Assembly (NCBI RefSeq): GCF_001297775.1
Contig: NZ_LIFX01000017.1
Coordinates: 1-48,959, forward strand
Origin: Trabulsiella odontotermitis
GTDB lineage: Bacteria > Pseudomonadota > Gammaproteobacteria > Enterobacterales > Enterobacteriaceae
Reading direction: 5' to 3'
DNA length: 48,959 nt
Part shown: positions 1-8,079 of the stretch, piece by piece
Numbering within the stretch: the stretch's first letter is position 1
Layout: each line of letters starts with the position of its first letter
The notes under the pieces: generated by a model
Told to the model about the DNA's origin: nothing
What the model saw: only the letters and a program-made list of their open reading frames with translations
The model's database searches: none
Program-made: the position numbers and the translations under genes

Positions 1-1292
1 GTGTACGGCAGGAAACCGCCGTGCAGCGCAATGCCGTTGGCAATGGCGGTCATACCGAATTCGCGCACACCGTAGTGAATGTAGTTGCCTGCCGCGTCTT
101 CATTGATGGCTTTCGAACCGGACCACAGGGTCAGGTTGGACGGCGCCAGGTCCGCAGAGCCGCCGAGGAATTCCGGCAGCCACGGGCCGAAAGCTTCGAT
201 GGCATTCTGTGACGCCTTACGGCTGGCGATTTTCGCCGGATTCGCCTGCAGGCTTTCAATCCACGCCTGCGCTTTCGCCGCGAAGTCCGCAGGCATGTCA
301 CCCTTCATACGGCGGGTGAACTCAGCAGCTTCCTGCGGGAAGGCTTTCGCATACGCGGCAAATTTGTCATTCCAGGCAGACTCTTTCGCCTGGCCGGCTT
401 CTTTTGCATCCCACTGTGCATAGATTTCAGACGGGATTTCAAACGGCGCGTATTTCCAGCCCAGCTGTTCGCGGGTGGCGGCCACTTCCGCATCACCCAG
501 CGGCGCACCGTGGGAATCATGCGTACCGGCCTTGTTCGGCGAGCCGAAACCGATGATGGTTTTGCACATCAGCAGCGACGGTTTGTCTGTCACCGCACGG
601 GCTTCTTCCACCGCACGTTTGATGGAAGCCGCGTCGTGACCGTCCACACCACGTACCACGTGCCAGCCGTAGGCTTCAAAGCGTTTCGCGGTGTCGTCAG
701 TAAACCAGCCTTCCACATGACCGTCGATGGAGATGCCGTTATCGTCATAGAACGCCACCAGTTTGCCCAGCTTCAGGGTTCCCGCCAGGGAGCACACTTC
801 GTGGGAAATCCCTTCCATCATGCAGCCGTCGCCCATAAAGGCATACGTGAAGTGGTCAACGATGTCATGACCCGGACGGTTGAACTGTGCCGCCAGGGTT
901 TTCTCGGCAATCGCCATACCGACTGCGTTGGCAATGCCCTGACCCAGCGGACCGGTGGTGGTTTCAACACCAGCGGTGTAACCCACTTCCGGGTGGCCCG
1001 GCGTTTTCGAGTGCAGCTGACGGAAGTTTTTCAGCTCTTCCATCGGCAGGTCGTAGCCGGTGAGGTGCAGCAGGCTGTAAATCAGCATGGAGCCGTGGCC
1101 GTTAGACAGTACGAAACGGTCGCGGTCTGCCCAGGACGGATTCTGCGGGTTGTGGTTCAGGAAATCACGCCACAGGACTTCGGCAATGTCAGCCATACCC
1201 ATCGGGGCACCAGGGTGACCGGATTTCGCTTTCTGTACTGCGTCCATGCTTAGCGCACGGAGCGCATTCGCCAGATCTCTACGCGGTGACAT
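1..1292 (-). CDS. Transketolase (TktB-like), partial: C-terminus beyond window edge
   Basis: Transketolase moves two-carbon ketol units between sugar phosphates using thiamine diphosphate; it is cytoplasmic. About 430 residues are present and the frame is open at the window edge, so roughly the last third of a ~665-residue enzyme is missing. Visible landmarks are the N-terminal [18 protein letters not shown] segment, the [12 protein letters not shown] segment, the diphosphate-binding GDGCMMEG followed by a DDNGISIDG stretch, and the DLAPSNLT segment of the second domain. The ATG at 1292 overlaps the end of the transaldolase gene by 14 bases, so the two are probably translationally coupled. 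Order transaldolase-transketolase is the same as talA-tktB of E. coli, but the partner is too divergent to be talA itself, so this is probably a pathway-dedicated paralogue. Confidence 0.9.
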   Translation of the reverse strand, partial: MSPRRDLANALRALSMDAVQKAKSGHPGAPMGMADIAEVLWRDFLNHNPQNPSWADRDRFVLSNGHGSMLIYSLLHLTGYDLPMEELKNFRQLHSKTPGHPEVGYTAGVETTTGPLGQGIANAVGMAIAEKTLAAQFNRPGHDIVDHFTYAFMGDGCMMEGISHEVCSLAGTLKLGKLVAFYDDNGISIDGHVEGWFTDDTAKRFEAYGWHVVRGVDGHDAASIKRAVEEARAVTDKPSLLMCKTIIGFGSPNKAGTHDSHGAPLGDAEVAATREQLGWKYAPFEIPSEIYAQWDAKEAGQAKESAWNDKFAAYAKAFPQEAAEFTRRMKGDMPADFAAKAQAWIESLQANPAKIASRKASQNAIEAFGPWLPEFLGGSADLAPSNLTLWSGSKAINEDAAGNYIHYGVREFGMTAIANGIALHGGFLPY

Positions 1293-2259
1293 TCGCCGCC
1301 TCCCGTTTCGCCAGCAGTTCGGTGAGCATCGATTCGAGTTTTTCCTGGTCCACGGCAAATAAACGGATGCCTTCCGCCAGTTTTTCCACTGCCATCGGAT
1401 CCTCATTGTGCAGCCAGTAAAACTCCGCTTCGGTCAGTGGTGACGGTGGTGTTTCCGCTTCAACCGGGGGTTTCAGCGCGACAGCCAGGTCGCCTTGCAT
1501 CTGACTGAGTTCTTCCAGCAGCGCCGGGGCAATCGTCAGACGGTCACAGCCAGCCAGGGCTACCACCTGCGACACTTTGCGGAAACTTGCGCCCATGATC
1601 ACCGTCGGGTAACGGTGCTTTTTGTAGTAATCATAAATCGTACTTACCGAGATCACGCCCGGATCATTTTGCGGGTTGTCGTCAGTGATCAGGTTACGCT
1701 GGCGGTACCAGTCGTAAATACGGCCAACAAACGGCGAAATCAGCCAGACCCCGGCTTCGGCGCAGGCGCGGGCCTGGGCAAACGAGAACAACAGCGTCAG
1801 GTTGCAGTGAATGCCTTCGCGCTCCAGCTCTTCCGCCGCTTTAATACCCTGCCAGGTGGACGCCAGTTTGATCAGCACGCGGGAACGGTCAATACCGGCG
1901 TCTTCATACAACGAAATCAGTTTGCGCGCTTTCGCCACGCATAAGCCACGATCGAACGAGAGCCGGGCGTCCACTTCGGTCGAGACTTTACCCGGCACCT
2001 GGCGCAGCAGTTCAAGACCAATATTGACCGCCAGTTTGTCGCTGGCGTTAATCAGCCGGGTCTGCGCCGTGCCGCCCTGCTCGCAGGCCCAGTCAATCGC
2101 CTGTTCGATCAACGGACGGTAGAGCGGTTGCGCAGTGGCTTTCAGGATCAGCGACGGGTTGGTGGTCGCGTCCTGCGGGTGATATTCCCGAATGGCAGTG
2201 ATGTCGCCGCTGTCCGCTACCACTGTGGTGACCGCTTTTAGTTTTTCCAGAAGATTCAT
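1279..2259 (-). CDS. Transaldolase (TalA-type)
   Basis: Transaldolase transfers a dihydroxyacetone unit between sugar phosphates through a Schiff base, for example linking erythrose 4-phosphate with sedoheptulose 7-phosphate. The protein has 326 residues, close to the 316-317 of E. coli TalA/TalB. It carries the family signatures DATTNPSL near residue 30 and [17 protein letters not shown] near residue 132, where the lysine is the Schiff-base residue, then [12 protein letters not shown] and [11 protein letters not shown]. The start is supported by an AAGGAG ribosome site just upstream. It lies 11 bases after the isomerase gene and overlaps the transketolase gene, so the three form a leftward operon. 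It is clearly diverged from E. coli TalA, as expected for an accessory copy. Confidence 0.93.
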   Translation of the reverse strand: MNLLEKLKAVTTVVADSGDITAIREYHPQDATTNPSLILKATAQPLYRPLIEQAIDWACEQGGTAQTRLINASDKLAVNIGLELLRQVPGKVSTEVDARLSFDRGLCVAKARKLISLYEDAGIDRSRVLIKLASTWQGIKAAEELEREGIHCNLTLLFSFAQARACAEAGVWLISPFVGRIYDWYRQRNLITDDNPQNDPGVISVSTIYDYYKKHRYPTVIMGASFRKVSQVVALAGCDRLTIAPALLEELSQMQGDLAVALKPPVEAETPPSPLTEAEFYWLHNEDPMAVEKLAEGIRLFAVDQEKLESMLTELLAKREAANVTA

Positions 2260-2270
2260 GTGGCTCTCCT

Positions 2271-2741
2271 TTACTTATCCGCGCGGTTCGGATGGGTGAG
2301 GCCGTCGTAGTAATCAATACGCTCGACTTTCGGCGCGGACCGCCCCGCTTCAAATTCGGACGCCAGCCAGGCATCGACCAGCATCAGCGCCAGCTCTTCG
2401 CCAATAACCCGGGCGCCCATCGTCATGATTTGCGCATTATTACTTTTACGGGCGCGCTCGGCGGAATAAACATCGTGGCACTGCGCGGCGCGAACGCCCG
2501 GCACTTTGTTCGCCACAATCGCCATACCAATGCCGGTACCACAAAACAGAATGCCGCGTTCGAATTTGCCTTGCTGGATCGCGGACGCGAGATTGAAGGC
2601 GATATCGGGATAAATTTGATCGTTCCCTGCAACGTCGTGACTGAAATCTACAACTTCAATGTCCTTTTTGTTCAGGTGCTCTTTTACCCGATTTTTCAGT
2701 CCGGTAGCGGCATCATCCGCACCGATTGCGACTTTCAGCAT
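2271..2741 (-). CDS. RpiB/LacAB-family sugar-phosphate isomerase
   Basis: Cytoplasmic aldose-ketose isomerase of the RpiB/LacAB family, 156 residues (E. coli RpiB has 149). The active-site loop [16 protein letters not shown] carries the catalytic cysteine, and the [16 protein letters not shown] stretch holds the family histidine and phosphate-contacting residues. RpiB itself interconverts ribose and ribulose 5-phosphates; characterised relatives (EryI/DerI) convert D-erythrulose 4-phosphate to D-erythrose 4-phosphate. Given the adjacent DhaK-type kinase, TIM-like protein, transaldolase and transketolase, I favour the tetrose reaction, but this is inference. It is the first gene of the leftward operon and is divergent from the kinase gene, with a GAGG ribosome site before the ATG. 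Confidence 0.88.
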   Translation of the reverse strand: MLKVAIGADDAATGLKNRVKEHLNKKDIEVVDFSHDVAGNDQIYPDIAFNLASAIQQGKFERGILFCGTGIGMAIVANKVPGVRAAQCHDVYSAERARKSNNAQIMTMGARVIGEELALMLVDAWLASEFEAGRSAPKVERIDYYDGLTHPNRADK

Positions 2742-3076
2742 TTTTATTACCTCATTAATGACAGTGCTTAAATTGAACTCATGTTCACCCTCTGCTCGTG
2801 TGATGGCGTCTGGCTGGGACGAAATGTGTCGCAGAGATGAACGAAAGTTCAGTTAGTGTTCGTATGTAATAGATCATTAGCAGGAAAAAAGCGCGTAAAA
2901 AAGGATCTGACGCACAAAAATGCACGGATTTGGGGATTTTTCGACCATGCTCACATTTTCATATGCTGAACATTTGATTGGCGGGTGCGATCTGCTAGCG
3001 TTCATTTGTGATGGTTATATAAAGGCCAGTTTCTGGCGGCTGGGGTATTGCTTGTAAATCATCTGGAGAAGAACAA
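2742..3076. promoter_or_regulatory. Divergent control region with TGAAC-N4-GTTCA palindromes
   Basis: This 335-base gap separates the leftward isomerase operon from the rightward kinase operon and must hold both promoters. It contains two 14-base palindromes with the same architecture, TGAAC-N4-GTTCA, at 2774-2787 (centre tcat) and 2838-2851 (centre gaaa). A further single arm TGAACATTT lies at 2967-2975. The same TGAACATTT arm recurs in front of the SorC-family regulator gene, so these are the likely operators of that regulator. I did not find a convincing consensus promoter to assign by eye. Confidence 0.6.
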
Positions 3077-4822
3077 ATGACCTGGTTATTTAACCGACCC
3101 GCCGACTTTGCGAAAGAGATGGTGGCGGGCTTCGTCAGCGCGCATGCGTCCATGGTGCGCCAGGTTCCCGGCGGCGTGGTGCGCAATACCCAAAGTAAAC
3201 CGGGCAGCGTGGCGGTGATCGTCGGCGGCGGTTCCGGGCACTATCCGGCGTTTGCCGGTCTGGTCGGGCAGGGGCTGGCGCACGGCGCTGCGATGGGTAA
3301 TCTTTTTGCCTCCCCTTCCGCACAACAAATTTGCTCTGTCGCCCGGGCCGCCAACAACGGCGGCGGTGTGCTGCTGACCTTCGGCAACTACGCGGGCGAC
3401 GTCCTGCATTTCGGCCTGGCCTGTGAACGTTTACGCGCCGAAGGCATCCCCTGTGAAACCTTTGCAATTACGGATGACATTTCCAGCGCGCCGCTGGCGC
3501 AAAAAGAGAAGCGCCGTGGCGTGGCGGGCGATCTGGTGGTGTTTAAAGCCGCGGCGGCTGCCGCTGAACGCGGCGATTCTCTGGCTGAGGTGCTGGCGGT
3601 GGCTCGACGCGCTAACGAACAGACCCGCACGCTGGGGCTGGCCTTTAGCGGCTGTAAATTCCCTGGTGCGGAACACCCGCTGTTCACCGTGCCGGAAGGC
3701 AAAATGGGCTTCGGCATGGGCATCCACGGCGAACCTGGCATCAGCGAACTGGCGGTGCTGTCCTCTCAGGATCTGGCGAAAAAGCTGACCAGCGCGCTGC
3801 TGGAAGAGCGCCCGCAGGACATTCCGCAGACCAAAGGCGCACGGCTTGGCGTGATCGTCAACGGGCTGGGTTCGGTGAAATATGAAGAGCTGTTTGTCTT
3901 CTGGCATGACGTTCAGCCGCTGCTGCAGGACGCGGGCGTGACCATTGCCGACGTACAGATTGGCGAGTTCGTTACCAGCTTTGATATGGCGGGCATGTCG
4001 CTGACTTTTATCTGGTTCGACGAAGAACTGGAAACATTATGGCTGGCGCCTGCCACCACACCGGCGTTCAATCGTGGCTCGGTGCTGCCACATAAACCGC
4101 TGGATCCGGTGCAGCTTGAGCAGAGCGGCGAGGCCAAAATTCCGCAGGGCAGTGCGGCATCGCAAGAATGCGCGGTCAGGGTGATGACGATGATTGACGC
4201 GCTGGCGGACACCATCGTCGCCAACGCAGAAGAACTCGGGCGCATTGACGCCATCGCTGGTGACGGCGACCACGGCATTGGTATGGAGCGCGGTGTTGTG
4301 GCGGCACGTGCCGCCGCCAGCCATGCGCTGAACCAGGGCGGTGGCGCGGGAACGCTGCTGCAATGCGCGGCTGATGCCTGGGCCGATGAAGCCGGAGGCA
4401 CGTCAGGCGCTATCTGGGGGGTGATCCTCAATACGCTCGGCACCACGATCGGCAACAGTGAGAAGCCGGATGTTATCACTGTGGCGCAGGCGGTTTCGCA
4501 GGCCAGTTCCGGGGTGATGCATTTTGGTAAAGCAAAACCGGGCGATAAAACGCTGGTGGATGTTCTGCTGCCGTTCAGCCAGGCGTTGAGCGTGGCGGCG
4601 GAAGAGGGATTGTCGCTGTCGGCGGCCTGGCGCAAGGCGGGTGTGGTGGCACAGCAGAGCGCACAGGCAACGGCACAATTACTGCCGCAGATTGGCCGTG
4701 CACGACCGCTGGCGGAACGCAGTCTGGGCACGCCGGATCCGGGTGCGGTGTCGCTGTCGATGATCATTGATGTGGTCGGCACCTGCATGACCGATGACAC
4801 CAGGGAGAAAGTATGCCCGTGA
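3077..4822 (+). CDS. DhaK-DhaL fusion ketose kinase (dihydroxyacetone / L-erythrulose kinase-like)
   Basis: Single-chain ATP-dependent kinase of the dihydroxyacetone kinase family, 581 residues, cytoplasmic. The N-terminal DhaK domain (about 1-330) has the GGGSGHYPAFAG substrate loop and the GMGIHGEPGISE motif, whose histidine forms the covalent hemiaminal with the ketose. The C-terminal DhaL domain (about 370-575) has DAIAGDGDHGIGM, with the aspartates that bind Mg-ATP. The fusion, as in Citrobacter DhaK and eukaryotic DAK, means it uses ATP rather than the PTS. LerK L-erythrulose 1-kinase belongs to this family. The start has a GGAGAAG ribosome site, and the 3' end overlaps the TIM-like gene by 10 bases. 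Substrate is inferred from context and could also be dihydroxyacetone. Confidence 0.9.
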   Translation: MTWLFNRPADFAKEMVAGFVSAHASMVRQVPGGVVRNTQSKPGSVAVIVGGGSGHYPAFAGLVGQGLAHGAAMGNLFASPSAQQICSVARAANNGGGVLLTFGNYAGDVLHFGLACERLRAEGIPCETFAITDDISSAPLAQKEKRRGVAGDLVVFKAAAAAAERGDSLAEVLAVARRANEQTRTLGLAFSGCKFPGAEHPLFTVPEGKMGFGMGIHGEPGISELAVLSSQDLAKKLTSALLEERPQDIPQTKGARLGVIVNGLGSVKYEELFVFWHDVQPLLQDAGVTIADVQIGEFVTSFDMAGMSLTFIWFDEELETLWLAPATTPAFNRGSVLPHKPLDPVQLEQSGEAKIPQGSAASQECAVRVMTMIDALADTIVANAEELGRIDAIAGDGDHGIGMERGVVAARAAASHALNQGGGAGTLLQCAADAWADEAGGTSGAIWGVILNTLGTTIGNSEKPDVITVAQAVSQASSGVMHFGKAKPGDKTLVDVLLPFSQALSVAAEEGLSLSAAWRKAGVVAQQSAQATAQLLPQIGRARPLAERSLGTPDPGAVSLSMIIDVVGTCMTDDTREKVCP

Positions 4823-5598
4823 AACTGGTGATCGGCACCAGCCACAAAACCTACTTTGGCTACCAGCAAACGCAGGCATGGTGCCAGCAGGTGGCGGAAC
4901 TGGTGTGCGCGCTACCAGAAGCAACGACACCGGCATTGCAGTTGTTTACCTTTCCTGCAATGCCAGCGCTGTCGGTGGCGCTCGAAGCTTTTTCCGGCAC
5001 CGCAATGGCAACGGGGGCGCAGAATGTCTGCGCCGCCCCACCCGGCGCGTGGACAGGGGAGACCAGTGCGGCCATGCTTCAGGAGATGGGCTGTCGTTAC
5101 GTCGAGATTGGTCACGCCGAGCGCCGACGCCATTTCGCTGAAACGACCGACATCATCAATCAAAAGCTTGATAGGGCCTTTGCCTGTGAACTCACCCCGG
5201 TCATTTGTATCGGGGAAGCGCAGCGGATGAGCATTGACGATGCCAGTGCGTTTGCCTGCCAGCAGGTGGATGAACTGCTCGCCCATCGCCGTGAATCACC
5301 ACTACCCGCCGCGCTGTTTGCCTGGGAGCCGCAGTGGGCGATCGGTGCGCCGGAACCGGCGAGCGATGAGTACATCCGCGGCGTCTGCAAAGCACTGCGG
5401 GCGTATCTGCATCAGCGGTACGGCGCGCAGTTTCAGGTGATCTACGGCGGCAGCGCCGGTCCCGGTTTGTTGAGTCGACTCTGGCCGGATGTCGACGGGA
5501 TTTTCCTTGGCCGCTTTGCACATCAGCCACAGGCGATGGCGTCGATTCTTGCCGAAGCGCAGGCGCTCCTCTCCACCCGTTCTGCGGGTGACGCATGA
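4813..5598 (+). CDS. Triose-phosphate-isomerase-family protein (EryH/LerI-like)
   Basis: TIM-barrel isomerase of 261 residues. It keeps the catalytic histidine (EIGHAERRRHF, about residue 99), the catalytic glutamate in FAWEPQWAIG, and the phosphate-binding YGGSAGPG near the C-terminus. It differs from housekeeping TpiA by FAWEPQW instead of AYEPVW and by an altered mobile loop (APEPASDEY). These traits suit a paralogue acting on another phosphorylated ketose. EryH/LerI enzymes of this family isomerise L-erythrulose 1-phosphate to D-erythrulose 4-phosphate. The ATG lies inside the end of the kinase gene with a GGGAGA ribosome site, so translation is coupled. Confidence 0.88.
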   Translation: MPVKLVIGTSHKTYFGYQQTQAWCQQVAELVCALPEATTPALQLFTFPAMPALSVALEAFSGTAMATGAQNVCAAPPGAWTGETSAAMLQEMGCRYVEIGHAERRRHFAETTDIINQKLDRAFACELTPVICIGEAQRMSIDDASAFACQQVDELLAHRRESPLPAALFAWEPQWAIGAPEPASDEYIRGVCKALRAYLHQRYGAQFQVIYGGSAGPGLLSRLWPDVDGIFLGRFAHQPQAMASILAEAQALLSTRSAGDA

Positions 5599-5606
5599 TT
5601 GCGTAC

Positions 5607-5641
5607 TGAACATTTCTGATATACTCCCCGGCAAATGTTCA
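5607..5641 (+). promoter_or_regulatory. Inverted repeat TGAACATTT / AAATGTTCA over an extended -10
   Basis: Perfect 9-base arms at 5607-5615 and 5633-5641 flank a 17-base spacer. The spacer contains tgatatact at 5617-5625, which reads as an extended -10 (TG-N-TATACT at 5620-5625). A dimeric or tetrameric repressor bound to the arms would cover the promoter of the SorC-family gene that starts about 45 bases downstream, so autoregulation is likely. The arm sequence also occurs in the divergent kinase/isomerase control region. Confidence 0.65.
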
Positions 5642-5687
5642 CCACTTAAACATTATTTATATCTACTGTGGGGAGATGTCAGCCGAT

Positions 5688-6650
5688 ATGGAAAAATCGA
5701 ACGCGTCCCAGGATTATGAATTACTCACCGAGATTGCCGTCGCGTATTACTGCGATGAGGTGACGCAGGAAGAGATTGCAAACAAGTTTGGCTTTTCCCG
5801 CATCAAGGTCGGGCGTTTACTGAAGCGCGCGAAAGAAGAAGGCATTGTTGAAATCAATGTGCGCTACCACCCGGTATTCAGCACGCAACTGGAAAAGCAG
5901 CTGATTGAGCGTTTTCCTATCAGCCGCGCGCTGATCGCCCTCGACCATAACGACGAAGAAGAGCAGCGCCGTCAGGTCTCCGCGCTGGTTTCCGGCCATC
6001 TTAATAACATGTTGAAAGATAACATGGTGGTGGCGGTCGGGCAGGGGCGTAACGTCGCGTCGGTGGCCGATCTCTCCGGTACCATTCAGCCGCGCGACTG
6101 CCGGTTTATCTGCGGGATTGGCGGCACGCACCGTCCAGGCGATGTGATCAACGCCGACCATATCAGCCGTCTGCTGGCGAAAAAATTCGGCGGCAGCAGC
6201 GAGTCTTTGTACGCGCCCGCCTATGTCGAAAACATCCAGCTAAAAGAACTGTTGATGCAGAACGGCACCATCAAGGAAACGCTGGATCGCGCGCGCAAAG
6301 CCGATATTGCGCTGGTCGGTATTGGCGACATGAATGAAGACAGCTACATGGTGAAACTGGGTTGGTTCACGCCGCAAGAGATCAACGATGCCAGCCTTCA
6401 TCAGGGCGTCATCGGCGATATCGCCGGGTATGACTTTTTCAACGCCCGTGGCGAACACGTCAATACCGTAATGGATAACCGCGTGATTGGTCTGAGCATC
6501 GACGAGCTGCGGCAAATCCCCTGCGTGATTGCGATTGCATCGGAAAACACCAAAGCGATGGCCATCATGGGCGCGCTGCGCACCGGCGCGATTGATATTA
6601 TCGCGACCAGCGCCAGAAATATCCGTACTATCCTGAGTCTGAGTCAGTAA
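5688..6650 (+). CDS. SorC/DeoR-family sugar-binding transcriptional regulator (EryD/LsrR-like)
   Basis: Regulator of 320 residues. The N-terminal helix-turn-helix includes EVTQEEIANKFGFSRIKVGR and is followed by LLKRAKEEGIVEINV. The rest is the SorC sugar-phosphate-binding domain (about 60-320), with VAVGQGRNV, FICGIGGTH and the IALVGIGDMNEDSY effector-site region. Members usually repress the neighbouring catabolic operon until a phosphorylated sugar binds. I chose the ATG at 5688 because GGGGAG at 5670-5675 is then 12 bases away; it directly abuts the alternative ATG at 5676. Its probable operators are described at 2742-3076 and 5607-5641. Confidence 0.88.
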   Translation: MEKSNASQDYELLTEIAVAYYCDEVTQEEIANKFGFSRIKVGRLLKRAKEEGIVEINVRYHPVFSTQLEKQLIERFPISRALIALDHNDEEEQRRQVSALVSGHLNNMLKDNMVVAVGQGRNVASVADLSGTIQPRDCRFICGIGGTHRPGDVINADHISRLLAKKFGGSSESLYAPAYVENIQLKELLMQNGTIKETLDRARKADIALVGIGDMNEDSYMVKLGWFTPQEINDASLHQGVIGDIAGYDFFNARGEHVNTVMDNRVIGLSIDELRQIPCVIAIASENTKAMAIMGALRTGAIDIIATSARNIRTILSLSQ

Positions 6651-6689
6651 TCACCTCGTATTAACCACCCGGCGGGATGGCGAACGGAC

Positions 6690-7322
6690 ATGACCGAACG
6701 AATTGACTATCAGATTGAAAAATATAGTTTTACGGAAGCCGCTGAGACACCGCGGCTCACCCATCAGTGGCGCGAAGTGCTGGACGAGTGCCGCCAGTTA
6801 CAGGCCGGAGCGGAAGAGCGTCTGCGCATTGCGCTGCTGAATGTGGATTACGTCACCAGCTTTGAGCTTCCCTTCCGGTTGTTGCTCACCCGCACGCCGC
6901 AGTTGATTGCTGGATTGCGGGACGAGCTTCAGCTCAGCCAGAAAAGCGCGACGTTTAATGGTAAGCGCTTTGGCTGCGTCTACAGTCTTAATACCTCGTT
7001 AAGCGAAATCCCCGACGAATTTCAGTATCGCCTCTCGACCCGCATCCGCCGGGTTGATCCCACTGGCACGCTGGCGACCCCTTTCCAGCAGATCGCCAAA
7101 GAGGTGAAAGCCCCGCGCGATCGCCTCAAACTGGCGCTGGAAAGCGGACTGCAGGTCACCGCGCTCGACGCTTTGTTCTGGTTCGGCATTCAGCGCGTCG
7201 CCGCAGATATACAGCGGCTGCGAAAATCGGGAATGCGCATCGCCACGTCTGAGATCAGTGTCTCCGATAACATTACCGGTACGACAAGGCTGGTGCCGGT
7301 GTATCGGGGTGAGGCGGGGTAG
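6690..7322 (+). CDS. Hypothetical protein, possible C-terminal DNA-binding segment
   Basis: Protein of 210 residues that I do not recognise. It has no signal peptide or membrane segment and is fairly charged, so it is probably cytoplasmic. The C-terminal part (about 155-195) contains LDALFWFGIQRVAADIQRLRK followed by ATSEISVSD, which resembles a winged helix-turn-helix recognition region, but this is only a resemblance. It follows the SorC-family gene by 39 bases on the same strand and precedes the REP element, so it may be the last gene of the transcription unit. The upstream ribosome site is weak. Confidence 0.6.
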   Translation: MTERIDYQIEKYSFTEAAETPRLTHQWREVLDECRQLQAGAEERLRIALLNVDYVTSFELPFRLLLTRTPQLIAGLRDELQLSQKSATFNGKRFGCVYSLNTSLSEIPDEFQYRLSTRIRRVDPTGTLATPFQQIAKEVKAPRDRLKLALESGLQVTALDALFWFGIQRVAADIQRLRKSGMRIATSEISVSDNITGTTRLVPVYRGEAG

Positions 7323-7330
7323 ACATTTCT

Positions 7331-7409
7331 GCCGGATGGCGCTTCGCTTATCCGGCCTACTGGGGTTCGCTGCATTTGTAGGCCCGTGCAAGCGAAGCGC
7401 CGCCGGGCA
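7331..7409. repeat. REP/BIME element
   Basis: The first unit, 7331-7356, has arms gccggat and atccggc around a gcgcttcgctt loop. An oppositely oriented unit with agcgaagcgccgccgggca lies at 7391-7409. This paired layout is the enterobacterial REP/BIME type, commonly placed after the last gene of an operon. It lies 9 bases after the 210-residue hypothetical gene. Confidence 0.85.
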
Positions 7410-7525
7410 ATACCAGCGCACCGTGTTAGAATGCGAATCAGCCATAATCAACTCCTTGATAGTTGGTGCGGTTAGACGCGCACCTTTGAGCGTTGTCAGA
7501 TTTGAAATTTCATGTGGTAGGTACC

Positions 7526-7696
7526 ATGCAAGAGAAAAAGAAAGCCGATTTCGACCGTACAAAAAGCACGATGAAGAACATCCGATTTGAGGATGAGCTT
7601 TTAGAACAGATTGAGAAAGTTGCTGGAAAGGGGAATTTCAGTAAATGGGTGAAAGAGGCGTGCAGGATGCGTTTGAGCAAAACGAGTCGCACCTAA
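7526..7696 (+). CDS. Small YlcI/YnfO-type (DUF3950-like) protein
   Basis: Predicted 56-residue protein reading KNIRFEDELLEQIEKVAGKG then NFSKWVKEACRMRL. The beta-strand plus two helices resemble a ribbon-helix-helix fold, and the sequence resembles the YlcI/YnfO proteins found near lambdoid prophages. A longer reading from a TTG at 7493 is possible, but the ATG at 7526 with AGG upstream gives the family-like length. It lies just outside the left island end and may be a leftover of an earlier phage event. No other phage gene is beside it. Confidence 0.6.
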   Translation: MQEKKKADFDRTKSTMKNIRFEDELLEQIEKVAGKGNFSKWVKEACRMRLSKTSRT

Positions 7697-7806
7697 TTCT
7701 GATAATAGAAGTTTTCTATCTTTTGAGATGATTTTTCTCGTAGAAATCAGGGATGTTCAGACTGACTTACCAACGTGCTCCTTCCTGCTGAACTTGTAAG
7801 TAAGAC

Positions 7807-7920
7807 TTACAGGTTGCGTATTTGTTCAGGTTTTTCTTCTTCGTAGATCACTTTGACGTGCTGTGTAATAGCCTGGCTAAAGGGGATTTGTTGATGCAAG
7901 GAGAGTACAAAACAAGACAT
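7807..7920 (-). CDS. Possible 37-residue ORF at the island's left junction
   Basis: An ATG at 7920 opens a 38-codon frame of ordinary composition ending in EEEKPEQIRNL. It starts two bases to the left of the selC-like repeat, and its 5' part contains the 17-base segment also present beside selC. I do not recognise it. It may be a real small gene, the start of a longer gene cut by a frameshift (the +1 frame stays open for about 20 more codons, reading NKYATCKSYLQVQQEG), or chance. Confidence 0.25.
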   Translation of the reverse strand: MSCFVLSLHQQIPFSQAITQHVKVIYEEEKPEQIRNL

Positions 7921-7942
7921 TTTGGCAAGATCACAGGAGTCG
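7880..7942. repeat. Left attachment-site repeat of the selC island
   Basis: aaggggatttgttgatg at 7880-7896 is identical to 32876-32892. The 16-base aagatcacaggagtcg at 7927-7942 is identical to 32924-32939 inside the selC 3' end, and both cores are preceded by ttggc. Spacing between the two blocks is nearly equal at both ends (30 versus 31 bases). This marks the probable left boundary of the integrated element. The copy diverges from true selC after the core, so it could not rebuild a functional tRNA by itself. Confidence 0.8.
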
Positions 7943-7997
7943 CACTTGTTTGTTAATTTATTGATTTTAAATCACTAATCTGTGTTGGATAAATGAG

Positions 7998-8020
7998 TAA
8001 CCCCCATTAGTACCCCCAAA
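7998..8020. repeat. ACCCCC-rich repeat inside left island end
   Basis: taacccccattagtaccccc lies just inside the left boundary. Matching motifs (tacccctaatgtaccccc, acaccccctaatgcaccccc) occur beside the integrase gene at the right end. Their placement inside both ends suits arm-type integrase binding sites; function is inferred. Confidence 0.5.
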
Positions 8021-8079
8021 TAAATTTGCGCAAGGGAAAGAGGCTAAAATATTCAATTGAATCAATCCCTAGAACTTGA

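Noticed and set aside
510-1253. 247-codon frame on the + strand opposite the transketolase
   Set aside because: It is the antisense shadow of a conserved transketolase and has no family resemblance or ribosome site.
3913-4869. 318-codon frame opposite the kinase gene
   Set aside because: Low-complexity Ser/Ala-rich antisense reading of the well-supported DhaK-DhaL gene.
7331-7409. Possible CRISPR-like or terminator repeat after the sugar cluster
   Set aside because: Only two inverted units with REP consensus; no regular spacers. It is a BIME.
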